DNA of 56,212 bases from Roseburia inulinivorans DSM 16841 (GCF_000174195.1 NZ_ACFY01000152.1:1-56212); one strand, 5' to 3'. Shown: positions 9,459-18,919, counted from the first letter of the stretch. Notes: generated by a model from the sequence alone, not told the origin. Program-made: numbers and translations.

Positions 9459-10493
9459 TTATTTGTTAATATCGGAAAAATCAAAAACTACTTTTAACAT
9501 GTCTCCCGGATTGTTTGCAAAGTCTGCAAAAGCCTTTGCTGCATCCTCAAACGGATAGACATTTGTGATGATCTTTTCCAGTGGAGCTTTGCCCTCATGA
9601 ACAAGATCGATCAACTCTAAGAAGTCTTTTTTCAATGCATTTCTCGAACCAAATACATTCAGTTCTTTTTTCTGGATCAGTGTGAAGTTGAAATCCAGAT
9701 TCTTTTTTCCGACTCCGATCAATACCATGCGTCCACCGAAACAGCATGCATCAATACAATTCTGGAAAGTAGATGGAAGTCCTACAGCCTCGATCGTCAC
9801 ATCAAATCCATTTCCCTCTGTAAGCTCTGCCACTCCTTTGTCAAAATGCTCCGGTGAATCATTCAGCAATGTTCCGTCTACGCCGAACTCTTTTGCCATT
9901 TCAAGCTTACCTTCGGATACGTCTGAAATATAAACTGTTGCGCCTTTTGCTTTTGCTGCGATGGCTGCAAGTACACCGATCGTTCCGGCTCCGACTACAA
10001 GCACTTTATCTCCCTCTTTGACATTTGCACGGCTGACACCATGATAACTGATACAGAACGGTTCGATTGCTGCTAAGGTTTTCGGATCCAGACCTTTTCC
10101 GTCATACACTCTTTCTACCGGCATTGTGATGTACTCGCGGAAAGCTCCATCCCGCTGGCATCCCATGGTCTGATTATCCATACATGCATTTACGATCCCA
10201 TGTGTGCAGGAATAACAATGTCCGCAGTTAAAATATGGATTACAGGTAACGATCATTCCCGGTTTGATCCCATATTCATTGTTCTCATCTGCCTCAATGA
10301 CTTCGGCTGAAAATTCGTGTCCCGGAATTCTCGGATAATCAAAATATGCAAATGTTCCACGGTATGATCCAAGATCACTTCCACAAATTCCTCCATATAA
10401 AAGTTTTAATAATACTTCTCCTTCTTTTCTCACCGGCATATCGATCTCCTTGATTTCCACTTCGCCTGGTGCGTTGATATACATTGCTTTCAT
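9459..10493 (-). CDS. Zinc-dependent alcohol dehydrogenase, RspB/LgoD-like
   Basis: A 344-residue medium-chain dehydrogenase. The catalytic zinc site is CGSD (near residue 38), GHE and the E of the IEPF region. A structural zinc site has spaced Cys residues in NPYFNCGHCYSCTHGIVNAC. The Rossmann loop is VVGAGTIGVL. The C-terminal region NVFGSRNALKKDF resembles RspB and related aldonate 5-dehydrogenases. Some members oxidise L-gulonate or L-galactonate to the 5-keto uronate. With uxaB and uxaA downstream, L-galactonate to tagaturonate is the best guess, but other polyols are possible. It is the first gene of the operon, with GAGGAGG before the ATG. Confidence 0.8.
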   Translation of the reverse strand: MKAMYINAPGEVEIKEIDMPVRKEGEVLLKLLYGGICGSDLGSYRGTFAYFDYPRIPGHEFSAEVIEADENNEYGIKPGMIVTCNPYFNCGHCYSCTHGIVNACMDNQTMGCQRDGAFREYITMPVERVYDGKGLDPKTLAAIEPFCISYHGVSRANVKEGDKVLVVGAGTIGVLAAIAAKAKGATVYISDVSEGKLEMAKEFGVDGTLLNDSPEHFDKGVAELTEGNGFDVTIEAVGLPSTFQNCIDACCFGGRMVLIGVGKKNLDFNFTLIQKKELNVFGSRNALKKDFLELIDLVHEGKAPLEKIITNVYPFEDAAKAFADFANNPGDMLKVVFDFSDINK

Positions 10494-10562
10494 GTGTCAT
10501 CCTCCTCTTATCCTTTGGTATGCTTTTTATGTTTCTGTCTTTGTACTTATCGTTACATACTA

Positions 10563-10622
10563 TGTTGTATACATCAGATTATAATATCATGTTATTTACA
10601 TGTCAATTGTACATGTTGCAAA
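10563..10622. promoter_or_regulatory. Candidate GntR operators between divergent genes
   Basis: The intergenic region has a perfect palindrome TGTATACA at 10566-10573 and, 30 bp on, an imperfect inverted repeat of ACATGT and TGTACATGT type (about 10597-10617). FadR/FCD-subfamily GntR regulators bind short palindromes of this kind. The position between the dehydrogenase and regulator genes fits shared control. Confidence 0.45.
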
Positions 10623-10795
10623 TAATTCTTTATCACATTTTGTCAATAATGCACAATTCACTTTCGTTACCCCTCATCAGGCAGGCTTCGCATTTATTTT
10701 GGCAGCTCATTTGTGAAGCTGTTGTGTTTATTTTGTCCGTATGCTAGAATGAAAAAAATATTTAATATTATTTTCTTGTTATGGGAGTATCTGTT

Positions 10796-11470
10796 ATGTC
10801 AAAAATGAATTTAAAAACACAGGCTTACAATACGATCCGCCAAAAAATCGTAACCTGTGAATATGCACCGGGAACTTTTTTAAATGAAGAACTTCTCACT
10901 ACTGAATTAGGTCTGAGCCGCACACCGGTCCGTGATGCGCTAAGCCGTTTAGAGCAGGAGGGATTAATTGAAATAAAACCCAAAAAAGGCATTATCGTAA
11001 TGCCTCTTTCCATTAATACGATCAATATGATTTTTGAAGTACGGCAATTATATGAGCCGTATATTCTTTTAAATTATGGTAATGCCCTCTCTGTGGAGCG
11101 ATTAAAAGATTTTTATAATATTTTCAGTTCCAATAAAACGAATCATAACTGCTATAATAATAATGATTATTTTTACGAATTAGATACGGAATTTCACAAC
11201 TTCGTTGTCGATGCGTGTCCAAACACTTATATCCATCAAAACTACAATATGATACAAACACAGGCAGAACGTTTCCGCTATATGACCGGGAATATTTCCG
11301 AGAAACGATTAGACGACACTTTTCAGGAACATCTTGACATTATCCGGGCATGCCTGCGCAACGACTGGCAAGAAGCTGCCAAACAGATGTCAGCACATCT
11401 TGAGGAATCAAAAAAGGCAACCTTCCAGCTTATTTTTAGCAGTACTTCTGCGCAATCACTCACGGTATAG
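10796..11470 (+). CDS. GntR-family regulator, FCD subfamily
   Basis: A 224-residue regulator with an N-terminal winged helix (about residues 5-70, including LGLSRTPVRDALSRLEQEGLI, the recognition helix of GntR proteins). The C-terminal all-helical FCD ligand domain contains DTEFHNFVVDAC and a later HLDI segment carrying the conserved His metal ligands. I start at 10796 because GGGAG lies eight bases upstream. The ATG five codons earlier has no ribosome site. It is divergent from the dehydrogenase-TRAP-uxaBA operon and probably controls it in response to a uronate or aldonate. Confidence 0.88.
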   Translation: MSKMNLKTQAYNTIRQKIVTCEYAPGTFLNEELLTTELGLSRTPVRDALSRLEQEGLIEIKPKKGIIVMPLSINTINMIFEVRQLYEPYILLNYGNALSVERLKDFYNIFSSNKTNHNCYNNNDYFYELDTEFHNFVVDACPNTYIHQNYNMIQTQAERFRYMTGNISEKRLDDTFQEHLDIIRACLRNDWQEAAKQMSAHLEESKKATFQLIFSSTSAQSLTV

Positions 11471-11510
11471 GCAACGTTCTGCATTTTTCATAACAACATT
11501 GCCTTTTTTA
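11469..11510. terminator. Terminator between convergent gntR and rlmD
   Basis: Stem AGGCAACGTT (11469-11478) pairs with AACATTGCCT (11495-11504) with one mismatch, followed by TTTTTTA. It overlaps the end of the GntR gene and precedes the convergent rlmD stop. Confidence 0.7.
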
Positions 11511-12872
11511 TCTATCCATATCAGGTGTCGCATTCACATGATATTTCGCTTCATGGAGTTTGGACAAAAGGCACACACACTCCACATGTTTCGTAAATGG
11601 AAACATGTCGCAAGGCTGGCACTCGACAGCCTGATACCCATGTCTTGTGAGATATTTTAAATCTCTCGCAAGTGTCTCCGGGTTGCATGACACGTAGACC
11701 ACTTTTTTCGGTGCAAGTTTTACTACTGAGGATAAAAATGCCTCATCGCTTCCCGCTCTCGGTGGATCCATGAATACGACATCCACTTTTTTGTTCTGTT
11801 CTGCGAGCTCTACCATAAATTTTCCGGCATCTGCATTGTAAAACTGTTCATTTTTGATATTGTTTCTCTTTGCGTTAATGACCGCATCCTTCACAGCATC
11901 ACGGTTTAACTCCACGCCGATCACTTCTTTTGCCTTGGACGCAGCGATCAGACCGATCGTTCCGGTTCCACAATATGCATCGATCACTTTCTCTTTTCCG
12001 GTCAGTCCCGCATATGTGATCGCTTTGTTATAAAGAATCTCTGTCTGTACCGGATTCACCTGATAAAATGATTTTGGCGAAATACGGAAGGTACAGCCAC
12101 AGAGCGTATCCTCAATATAACCTTTTCCATAAATAACAGTTTCCTTTTCTCCGAGAACCATGCTGGTCTGTTTATCATTTATGTTAACCACAACTGTAGT
12201 TATTTCAGGATGAAGCTTCCGCAATGCTTTCACAAAATTGTTTTTGGATGGAAGAATCGGGGAACCGAGCACCAGCACTACCATCACCTCGCCGCTGTGA
12301 AAACCACGGCGCACGAGAACGTGCCGGAGCAGACCGTATCCGGTGTCCTCATCATAAGTTTTTATTTTAAACGAATGTAAAAGTCCTCTGATATCGCGGA
12401 TGATAGTGCTTGAAAGTTCATCCTCGATCTCACAGGAATCAATGTTGATGACCTCATGGGTTCCGGCCTTGTATACACCGGAGATCACGCCGCCCGGTGC
12501 CGCCTTTGCATGTCCGTTTCCTGCGGTACGTCTGCCTCCGTTTGCATGTTTTCCCCTGCGCTCCACATCAAACACTGCGTGTACTTTATTTCTGTAATGA
12601 TACGGATTTTCCATTCCGATGATCGGCAGGACTTTACAGTAATCCCCAATGTTTTTGCGCACATAGGTCTGTTTTTCCTGCAGCTGTTGTTCGTAAGACA
12701 TTCCCTGATAATCACAGCCGCCACATTTTTTTGCATACGGACAGACTGCTGCCGGTTTCTTTGTATCCTGCGGCGCTTTCTTTGTATCCTGCGTTTTCTC
12801 TGATTTCCATGCGTATTTTTTCTGCAATGCTCCCGCATTATCTATGATTTTTTTCTTTCCTTTTGTCTGCAT
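11508..12872 (-). CDS. rlmD: 23S rRNA (uracil-C5)-methyltransferase RlmD-like
   Basis: A 454-residue RumA/RlmD-type SAM methyltransferase for a 23S rRNA uridine. An iron-sulfur cluster site is formed by Cys44, Cys50 and Cys53 ([10 protein letters not shown]) plus a later Cys. The SAM-binding region is [13 protein letters not shown], the DPPRAG motif follows, and the catalytic Cys lies in [12 protein letters not shown]. There is no obvious N-terminal TRAM domain. Instead the first 43 residues are basic and hold a short repeat (QDTKK twice). Clostridia often carry several paralogs, so the exact target base is uncertain. Confidence 0.88.
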   Translation of the reverse strand: MQTKGKKKIIDNAGALQKKYAWKSEKTQDTKKAPQDTKKPAAVCPYAKKCGGCDYQGMSYEQQLQEKQTYVRKNIGDYCKVLPIIGMENPYHYRNKVHAVFDVERRGKHANGGRRTAGNGHAKAAPGGVISGVYKAGTHEVINIDSCEIEDELSSTIIRDIRGLLHSFKIKTYDEDTGYGLLRHVLVRRGFHSGEVMVVLVLGSPILPSKNNFVKALRKLHPEITTVVVNINDKQTSMVLGEKETVIYGKGYIEDTLCGCTFRISPKSFYQVNPVQTEILYNKAITYAGLTGKEKVIDAYCGTGTIGLIAASKAKEVIGVELNRDAVKDAVINAKRNNIKNEQFYNADAGKFMVELAEQNKKVDVVFMDPPRAGSDEAFLSSVVKLAPKKVVYVSCNPETLARDLKYLTRHGYQAVECQPCDMFPFTKHVECVCLLSKLHEAKYHVNATPDMDR

Positions 12873-12972
12873 GACTGCTCCTTTTATTTTGGCTTGTTAC
12901 TTTTCATCTCTATGTGTTTATGCTATCATAGGAACCCGTAAGAATCAAAATATTTTTAGTGAGGTTATGAAT

Positions 12973-14001
12973 ATGAATTTTATTAAGAAAAATTGGAAAG
13001 GTGTGCTGTTATGCCTGATGATTGCGATTCCAAGCTGGATTTTAGGAAAAATTTTCCCAATTGTAGGTGGTCCTGTCTTTGCGATCCTCCTGGGAATGGT
13101 CATTACATTATTGGTCAGCGATAAATCTGCTCTGCAGAGCGGCATCACATTTGTGTCCAAAAAGATCCTGCAATATGCTGTTATTTTACTTGGTTTTGGA
13201 ATGAATCTCTCTGTCATCCTGCAGACAGGAAAACAATCGCTTCCAATCATTCTTGCAACGATCACAACATCCCTTGTTGTTGCCTGGGTATTACATAAAA
13301 TCCTTCATGTTCCCGGAAAAATCTCAACACTCATCGGTGTAGGTTCCTCGATCTGCGGAGGCTCCGCAATTGCAGCTACTGCTCCTGTCATTGACGCTGA
13401 TGACGAGGAAGTTGCACAATCAATTTCTGTCATTTTCTTTTTCAATATGCTTGCCGCTTTATTTTTTCCTATGCTTGGCACCGTTCTCGGTTTTTCCCAG
13501 ACAAGCGGAGAAGCTTTCGGTATTTTTGCTGGAACTGCTGTGAATGACACCTCTTCCGTTACCGCTGCTGCCTCCACATGGGATTCCATGTACAACCTTG
13601 GTTCGGCGACTTTGGATAAAGCTGTCACCGTAAAACTTACAAGAACACTGGCAATTATCCCAATCACGCTTGTCCTTGCTTTTCTTCGAACCAGAAGGGA
13701 ACAAACGGATCATAATAAAGTGGATTTTAAAAAGATTTTTCCAATGTTCATTCTCTATTTTATAATTGCATCCATTATTACAACAATAGCAGTGAACTTC
13801 GGTGTTCCAGCAGCTGTTTTCAATCCGCTAAAAACTTTGAGCAAGTTTTTCATCGTTCTTGCCATGAGTGCAATTGGTCTGAATACCAATATTGTGAAAT
13901 TAGTGAAAACAGGAGCCAAACCTTTGCTTCTTGGATTCAGCTGCTGGATCGGTATTACCTGTATGAGTTTGCTGATGCAACACGTATTAGGTCTGTGGTA
14001 A
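12973..14001 (+). CDS. YeiH-family (UPF0324) putative exporter
   Basis: A 342-residue membrane protein with about ten helices. Family signatures include [20 protein letters not shown], the [14 protein letters not shown] loop, [14 protein letters not shown] and the C-terminal [15 protein letters not shown] segment. YeiH/UPF0324 proteins are annotated as putative sulfate or anion exporters, without firm biochemical proof. I start at 12973, where GAGG lies eight bases upstream. An ATG two codons earlier is too close to it, and upstream in-frame sequence overlaps the rlmD leader. It is divergent from rlmD. Confidence 0.87.
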   Translation: MNFIKKNWKGVLLCLMIAIPSWILGKIFPIVGGPVFAILLGMVITLLVSDKSALQSGITFVSKKILQYAVILLGFGMNLSVILQTGKQSLPIILATITTSLVVAWVLHKILHVPGKISTLIGVGSSICGGSAIAATAPVIDADDEEVAQSISVIFFFNMLAALFFPMLGTVLGFSQTSGEAFGIFAGTAVNDTSSVTAAASTWDSMYNLGSATLDKAVTVKLTRTLAIIPITLVLAFLRTRREQTDHNKVDFKKIFPMFILYFIIASIITTIAVNFGVPAAVFNPLKTLSKFFIVLAMSAIGLNTNIVKLVKTGAKPLLLGFSCWIGITCMSLLMQHVLGLW

Positions 14002-14044
14002 AATTACGGATCATTTTGATAAGAGGAAGCGGTTTTCGCTCCTT

Positions 14045-15205
14045 CTATTTTTGTATTCTGGCAAATAGAAGCGCTATCGCCATCAGAAAGCATCCCACAA
14101 ACACAAAGCACCACTGGATTCCGATTTTCGTCAAAAATGCTGAGGCTGACAGCGTCAGAATCTCCACCAGATTCACGCCCATATTAAGCACAGACAGCGT
14201 TGCCGCACGCTGGCTGCCACACTCCGCTTCGTCCACAAACTGATTTTCCAGATTCATCAGCAGATATTCCGGAAGATTTAAAAGCAACGGTAATATCAGC
14301 ATTAGAAGCAGTACGGCTGCCCTGAATTTTACCACTCCAAAAAGAAGAAATGCCACCCCTGCTGTGGCAGCTGTAACTGCGGGCAGTTTTTCCCTACTGG
14401 ACTTTCCGTTTTTTCCGTCAGACAATTTTCCTAAAATGGGTTCTGCCAGCATCTGTACGGCTGAATAGCTCAAAATGATCAATGACATCCATTCTACTGG
14501 CAACCCGCAGTTTTCAAGTTTTTCCACGTAAAAAAAGTTGATCAGAAGCCACGCGATACTGAAAATCGCCAGCGAAATCACAAATAAGAATGCTTTTTTG
14601 TTTTTAAATATCGCTAAAATCTGTACTTCCTTCCTGTCTGCAATTATGGTTTTACTGCTTTCACTTCTCAGGAAGAACGAGCATACAACCGCTATAATAT
14701 CCATGACTACAGTTGTAATCAGCAAACCTTCCATACCGCTTATTTTATAAATCCCGGCATACGCAACTGTACTGATGATAAAACCTGCTGTTCCGAAATT
14801 TCCTGCGTGTGCCGTTTTTGCAAGATATCCGTTTTCTCCATACAGAGCGTACAAATACGCGCTTCCTGTCCCGGAGGTAAAGCACGCCGCAATCCCCTCC
14901 ACAACTGCCTCCACGACGAACAGTGCAAGTGACCGGCTCACAAAGGCTGCAAGCAATAAACTTCTCGCGCCAAACAGTAACACCTGCGCCAAAATCAGTG
15001 ATTTCCGGTATCCAATTTTATCTGTTATAAATCCTGTTGGAATTTCCCCCAGAAAAATCACGCCTGACAATAATGCCTGAAGGATGAAAAATACGTGTTC
15101 CGACACACCAGCCTGCGTTCTTACCAGCAACGCAACCGGTGCAAAAAAGACAAGTCCATTCAAAAAACAGACTCCATCATAACTATCAAATTTTAATTTT
15201 TTCAT
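14045..15205 (-). CDS. MFS transporter, probable efflux pump
   Basis: A 386-residue major facilitator protein with 12 predicted helices. The A-like motif GEIPTGFITDKIGYRKSL follows helix 2 and a second copy GKLSDG lies in the middle loop. A charged central loop (about residues 185-205) separates the two halves. Size and motifs suit a drug or metabolite efflux pump. AAAGGAG precedes the start. The long structured leader upstream contains a terminator-like hairpin, which suggests that expression is induced by attenuation rather than constitutive. No substrate can be assigned. Confidence 0.82.
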   Translation of the reverse strand: MKKLKFDSYDGVCFLNGLVFFAPVALLVRTQAGVSEHVFFILQALLSGVIFLGEIPTGFITDKIGYRKSLILAQVLLFGARSLLLAAFVSRSLALFVVEAVVEGIAACFTSGTGSAYLYALYGENGYLAKTAHAGNFGTAGFIISTVAYAGIYKISGMEGLLITTVVMDIIAVVCSFFLRSESSKTIIADRKEVQILAIFKNKKAFLFVISLAIFSIAWLLINFFYVEKLENCGLPVEWMSLIILSYSAVQMLAEPILGKLSDGKNGKSSREKLPAVTAATAGVAFLLFGVVKFRAAVLLLMLILPLLLNLPEYLLMNLENQFVDEAECGSQRAATLSVLNMGVNLVEILTLSASAFLTKIGIQWCFVFVGCFLMAIALLFARIQK

Positions 15206-15216
15206 GAGATATCTCC

Positions 15217-15380
15217 TTTTTTTCTAATTCGTAATCAGTTGACCGATCTTCTTTTTTGTAACAAAAAAAGATTACACCTATCTGTAACCTGATCTAAAAA
15301 CTGTGCCGTCTTTGATCTCAGCCAGTTTTTCCATCATTGAATTAGAAAAAAATCAATGTCTCATGTATCTGATAACCTCC
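15217..15380 (-). promoter_or_regulatory. Structured leader with attenuator upstream of the MFS gene
   Basis: On the minus strand this leader holds GGAGG (15376-15380) and a three-codon ORF, Met-Arg-His-stop (15353-15364). A 19-codon ORF without a ribosome site follows at 15278-15337. Next comes a seven-pair hairpin (15270-15276 with 15283-15289) and seven T, a classic intrinsic terminator. A competing five-pair stem can form between 15272-15276 and 15257-15261. A perfect 14-bp inverted repeat (15217-15230 and 15339-15352) encloses the whole leader and ends next to the MFS ribosome site. This fits ribosome- or ligand-controlled attenuation. The rest of the 15206-15637 gap holds only the two elements listed next. 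Confidence 0.55.
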
Positions 15381-15421
15381 GAAGTCTTACTTTTAAAATA
15401 TACTGTTATTTAAAAACTGTA

Positions 15422-15442
15422 TCAGTGAGAAATGTTCACTGA
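15422..15442. promoter_or_regulatory. Perfect inverted repeat, possible operator
   Basis: TCAGTGA at 15422-15428 and TCACTGA at 15436-15442 are separated by 7 bp and lack a T tail. The site lies upstream of the MFS leader where a promoter and operator would be expected. No regulator gene is adjacent. Confidence 0.35.
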
Positions 15443-15563
15443 CGTAATTTATACTAACATAACGTATTTCAAATTACAAGTTTCAGTGCCCCTCCTTTTC
15501 ATCAAACTATCTTTATTTTTCTTCATAGAACTCTTTTCTATTTTACATTTATCTAATTTTTGC

Positions 15564-15608
15564 TTTCAAAAAAGACTTCCAAAATTTACTCAGAAGTCTT
15601 TTTTGAAA
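15564..15608 (-). terminator. Terminator after the GH3/lipoprotein gene
   Basis: A perfect 16-bp stem (15564-15579 with 15593-15608) with a 13-base loop and A/T runs at the stem base lies 30 bp downstream of the GH3-lipoprotein stop codon. It could work in both directions. Confidence 0.75.
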
Positions 15609-15637
15609 CATCTTATCTTCTATAAAATAAGCTTAGT

Positions 15638-16087
15638 TTATTTGCTTAATGCATCCTGTACTGCAAGTATTAACATTCCTGCACAGTCTGTGCAGCCCTC
15701 CGGAATTACATCGAGATTGAAACCTTCTATTTTGGTTGGAATACCATTATCATCTGCAGTTATTTTAATTTCTGCAATTTTATCCGGTCCCATATTCTGA
15801 AGTTCCTGAAGAACCATAGTCTGCTTTGTTGGCCACATCATCTGGAATGCATCCGGATCAGTCAGGGAATACTCAGAATCCATGTCATTTACAACGATGG
15901 TTGTGATCTTATCACCCTCAAGGTTAATATCTACGTCTGTACCTCTCTTGTATCCATTGGCTTCCGTGTGATAGCTTCCGGATACATTTCGCTTCTCATT
16001 GCTCTTACCGCAGCCAGCAAATGCAAGAAGCATTATGCATCCTAGCAAAAGTGTAATAACCGCCTTATGAATTAACTGTTTCCTCAT
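15638..16087 (-). CDS. Small lipoprotein, probably a separate gene fused to GH3
   Basis: The last 149 codons of the GH3 ORF start with an ATG (16087) preceded by GGGGAG at seven bases. They encode a full lipoprotein signal peptide with lipobox AFAGC and then about 120 residues. The GYKRGTDVDINLEGDKITTIVV stretch is faintly like FMN-binding domains, but I cannot confirm this. In a neighbouring frame the GH3 gene would end at or just after this start. With one base fewer upstream, a TGA overlaps the ATG. With one extra A, a stop follows 14 codons later. Independent translation here is therefore likely. Confidence 0.6.
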   Translation of the reverse strand: MRKQLIHKAVITLLLGCIMLLAFAGCGKSNEKRNVSGSYHTEANGYKRGTDVDINLEGDKITTIVVNDMDSEYSLTDPDAFQMMWPTKQTMVLQELQNMGPDKIAEIKITADDNGIPTKIEGFNLDVIPEGCTDCAGMLILAVQDALSK

Positions 16088-18880
16088 TTTTCTTCTCCCC
16101 TTTTTTCCTCTGAATCCAGGAATCACAAGGAATATAATACTTAATGCCATTCCAAGGATTAAGATTGCATTAGCACCACCAACAACAAGTTTCCATGTAT
16201 TGCCCTCCTGCATCTCAAGACCTACACCTGATGTATTGGCAAATACATATAACTGTCTGTGTGCTGATTCCTGTAACATGCGGATACCGTAATCTGTTCC
16301 GTATAAATTTTTTGTCGTTACAGCTGTCTGTGGAGCAAGCCACATGTCAAGACCTGCAAGTACACCTGTATCAGGAACATAGATTGTAAAATCCATAGCC
16401 GCATCTGTGATCATACGTCCATGTGATCCCCACTCACCTCTCACAAGATCTGTCATTAATGGTTTGCTTGCACCTGTCCAGCCTGTTCCGATATAGTTAT
16501 AACTTGTCATATATCCATTGCAGTCTGCTTCTTTTGTAACAATCTCAAATGGTCGGCAATAGATTTCTCTTAATGCCTGCTCATCTACCCAGGTATGTAC
16601 CCCACCACGGTTTGTCTCCTGCTCATTGGCTACAAAATGTTTTAAGTATACCGCAATCTTTTTATCCTGTAACCCTCTGATCTCCTCTGCTGCTATTTTT
16701 CCGGAAAGTGTCGGATCTTCTGAATAGCCCTCGAAGCATCTTCCACCAAATGGAGATCTGTGGATATTAACAGTCATACCATACATACCGGAAATTCCGT
16801 TTGCAAGGCATTCATCTCCATAAATAGTTCCCATTCTGTAAGCAAGCTCTTTATTCCATGTTGCTGCACGCACAGTTGAGCCTACATACTGATTAGCTGT
16901 TTTATCGGATGTCAGATTGTGGAGTCCTTCTGCACCGTCCATATCAATTGCAGCTGCCTTGTTGATGGAAAGGATTGCCGGGTTGCTCCAGCCACAGGTT
17001 CCATATAATCTTCTAAGTTCATCCACTGACATTTCTTCTACTAACTGCTGCCACTTCGGATCATCAAATTCAAGACCTGTCATGTCTGAGATTTCCAGTC
17101 CACTGTCTACTCCGGTAACAGCCGGTTCTGCGTCCGGCAGATTATCAAGATCATACTCCCATCCAGAAGTATTATTCGTCATAAGTGCAACTGTTTCATC
17201 GGAAGCTGCCACATTCATATTTGTCTCTCTGGATGTCGGCATCGTTCCTGCCCAGTCAGAACGGGATACATATCCGACTGTTCCGTCTGCTCCAAAGTAT
17301 CCGTCACCAGCTGTGACTGCATCAAACAGGTTCTCTGCTGCCACTTCATCTGTGGAACGTTTGCCCTGGTTTGCGTCATTGTATACAACTTTACTGTCTA
17401 CTGTGTAGGCAATTGGCTCTACAGCCGTTCCATCACTGTTAACCTTCATGTTATGAGAATCTGTCTGAAGCCTGAATTCATAATCACCGGCACTTAATAC
17501 ATAGCATTTGTTATTCTTATAGTCATAAGATGCCATGTCATCTACATTCATAGTAAGTGTCACCGTCTCAGATTCACCTGGTTTTAGTGTATTTGTTTTT
17601 TCAAATGCTCCAAGTACTACAGATGATTTTTCAATCTCCTCTGCCGGGTCATATGGTGCTGCATAGTAGAGCTCTACGACATCTTTTCCTGCAACATCGC
17701 CGGTATTGGTAACTTTTACATCGATATTGATTGTTCCACCAATATCTCCTAACTCTGTTTTCTCAACTTCCCAGTCGAAGTTTGTGTAAGACAAACCATA
17801 ACCAAATGGGAACTGAACAGTTGTGTCATAATCAATATAACCATCAGCTGCTGCTGTCTCATAATAGCGATATCCAACATAAATACCTTCCTGATAGTAA
17901 ACATATTTGTTGTTTCCATCAAAGTTAGAATATGTGTAATCGCCAAAATTGTAATAAGAAGGAGCTGTTGTAAGGTCATATGCATAAATATCAGCAAGAT
18001 GTCCGGATGGATTTACTTCACCGGCAAGGATATTTCCGAGAGATCCACATCCTCTGGAACCCGGCATTCCGATCCAGAGTGCTGCATCAATTGCCTCATC
18101 ATCCAGAAATCCTGTTTCCATTACCATAGCTGTATTCAATACAACGATGACTTTGTCATAATGCTCTTCTACATAGCTTAAAAGTTCCTGTTCTACGCTC
18201 TGGAGCTCCAGATAATGCTTGCCGGCATCTCCTCCGACATAGCCGTCCATCTCCATCGTTGCATCCGATCCTTCTCCACCTGCACGTCCGATCACTACCA
18301 TTGCCACATCCGAATAGTTCTCTGAATATGTCAGAACATTTTCACCTTCGTAATCGTATGCTTCATACTCATCTAAGGACTGCTCTAAGATACTGTGATC
18401 TGCTCCTGACATATCTGTCATTCCACCTTCCTGATCACTTCTCTCTTTGTAATTGTCCTCATAGAACTGCCACAGTCCAGGGTTTACTTCGAATCCGGCA
18501 TCTTCCAGACCTTTTTTCATATTTGTGTTCAGATCCTGCTTGAACCAGCTCGATGCAGAACCGGAACCCTGATATAATGTCTGATAAGATGCAATACCAA
18601 ACAGATTAATCTTCGTTCCTGCTGCCAGTGGCAGAGAAGCATTGTCCTTGTTCTTTAGCAATACGATACCTTCATTTCCAAGTTCCTCTGTGAGATCCGC
18701 GGCCTGCGACAATGCTTCGTCTGCTGACATCTCATAAACAGAATTACTGTCATCCATGAAATAAAGCTTGATCATTGTGATGTATCTTGATGCAAGCAGA
18801 TCGGCAACTACTGTGATGATCAGCAGGATTGCAGTTAATGCAATACCAATATACCCCTTTTTCCTTCCTTTACTTTTCAT
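15638..18880 (-). CDS. Membrane-anchored, domain-swapped GH3 glycosidase, fused to a lipoprotein
   Basis: A 1080-residue ORF. Residues 10-31 are a membrane helix. The GH3 C-terminal-type domain comes first (about 64-365; VVIGRAGGEGSD at 195-206, PFGYGLSY at 358-365) and a fibronectin-like domain follows (about 375-475). The TIM-barrel domain comes last (about 600-880; KHFVANEQE at 747-755, probable nucleophile Asp826 in MITDAAMD). This is the reverse of most GH3 beta-glucosidases. A second helix spans 897-921. From residue 932 a separate lipoprotein begins, with its own ribosome site and signal peptide (listed separately). The fusion probably results from one base in an A6 run (16101-16106). 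AGGAGG precedes the first ATG. The substrate is probably a beta-glucoside or xyloside. Confidence 0.8.
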   Translation of the reverse strand: MKSKGRKKGYIGIALTAILLIITVVADLLASRYITMIKLYFMDDSNSVYEMSADEALSQAADLTEELGNEGIVLLKNKDNASLPLAAGTKINLFGIASYQTLYQGSGSASSWFKQDLNTNMKKGLEDAGFEVNPGLWQFYEDNYKERSDQEGGMTDMSGADHSILEQSLDEYEAYDYEGENVLTYSENYSDVAMVVIGRAGGEGSDATMEMDGYVGGDAGKHYLELQSVEQELLSYVEEHYDKVIVVLNTAMVMETGFLDDEAIDAALWIGMPGSRGCGSLGNILAGEVNPSGHLADIYAYDLTTAPSYYNFGDYTYSNFDGNNKYVYYQEGIYVGYRYYETAAADGYIDYDTTVQFPFGYGLSYTNFDWEVEKTELGDIGGTINIDVKVTNTGDVAGKDVVELYYAAPYDPAEEIEKSSVVLGAFEKTNTLKPGESETVTLTMNVDDMASYDYKNNKCYVLSAGDYEFRLQTDSHNMKVNSDGTAVEPIAYTVDSKVVYNDANQGKRSTDEVAAENLFDAVTAGDGYFGADGTVGYVSRSDWAGTMPTSRETNMNVAASDETVALMTNNTSGWEYDLDNLPDAEPAVTGVDSGLEISDMTGLEFDDPKWQQLVEEMSVDELRRLYGTCGWSNPAILSINKAAAIDMDGAEGLHNLTSDKTANQYVGSTVRAATWNKELAYRMGTIYGDECLANGISGMYGMTVNIHRSPFGGRCFEGYSEDPTLSGKIAAEEIRGLQDKKIAVYLKHFVANEQETNRGGVHTWVDEQALREIYCRPFEIVTKEADCNGYMTSYNYIGTGWTGASKPLMTDLVRGEWGSHGRMITDAAMDFTIYVPDTGVLAGLDMWLAPQTAVTTKNLYGTDYGIRMLQESAHRQLYVFANTSGVGLEMQEGNTWKLVVGGANAILILGMALSIIFLVIPGFRGKKGRRKMRKQLIHKAVITLLLGCIMLLAFAGCGKSNEKRNVSGSYHTEANGYKRGTDVDINLEGDKITTIVVNDMDSEYSLTDPDAFQMMWPTKQTMVLQELQNMGPDKIAEIKITADDNGIPTKIEGFNLDVIPEGCTDCAGMLILAVQDALSK

Positions 18881-18919
18881 GTTGTTCCTCCTTTTCTTTT
18901 GTTATCGGAATCGTAGCAC

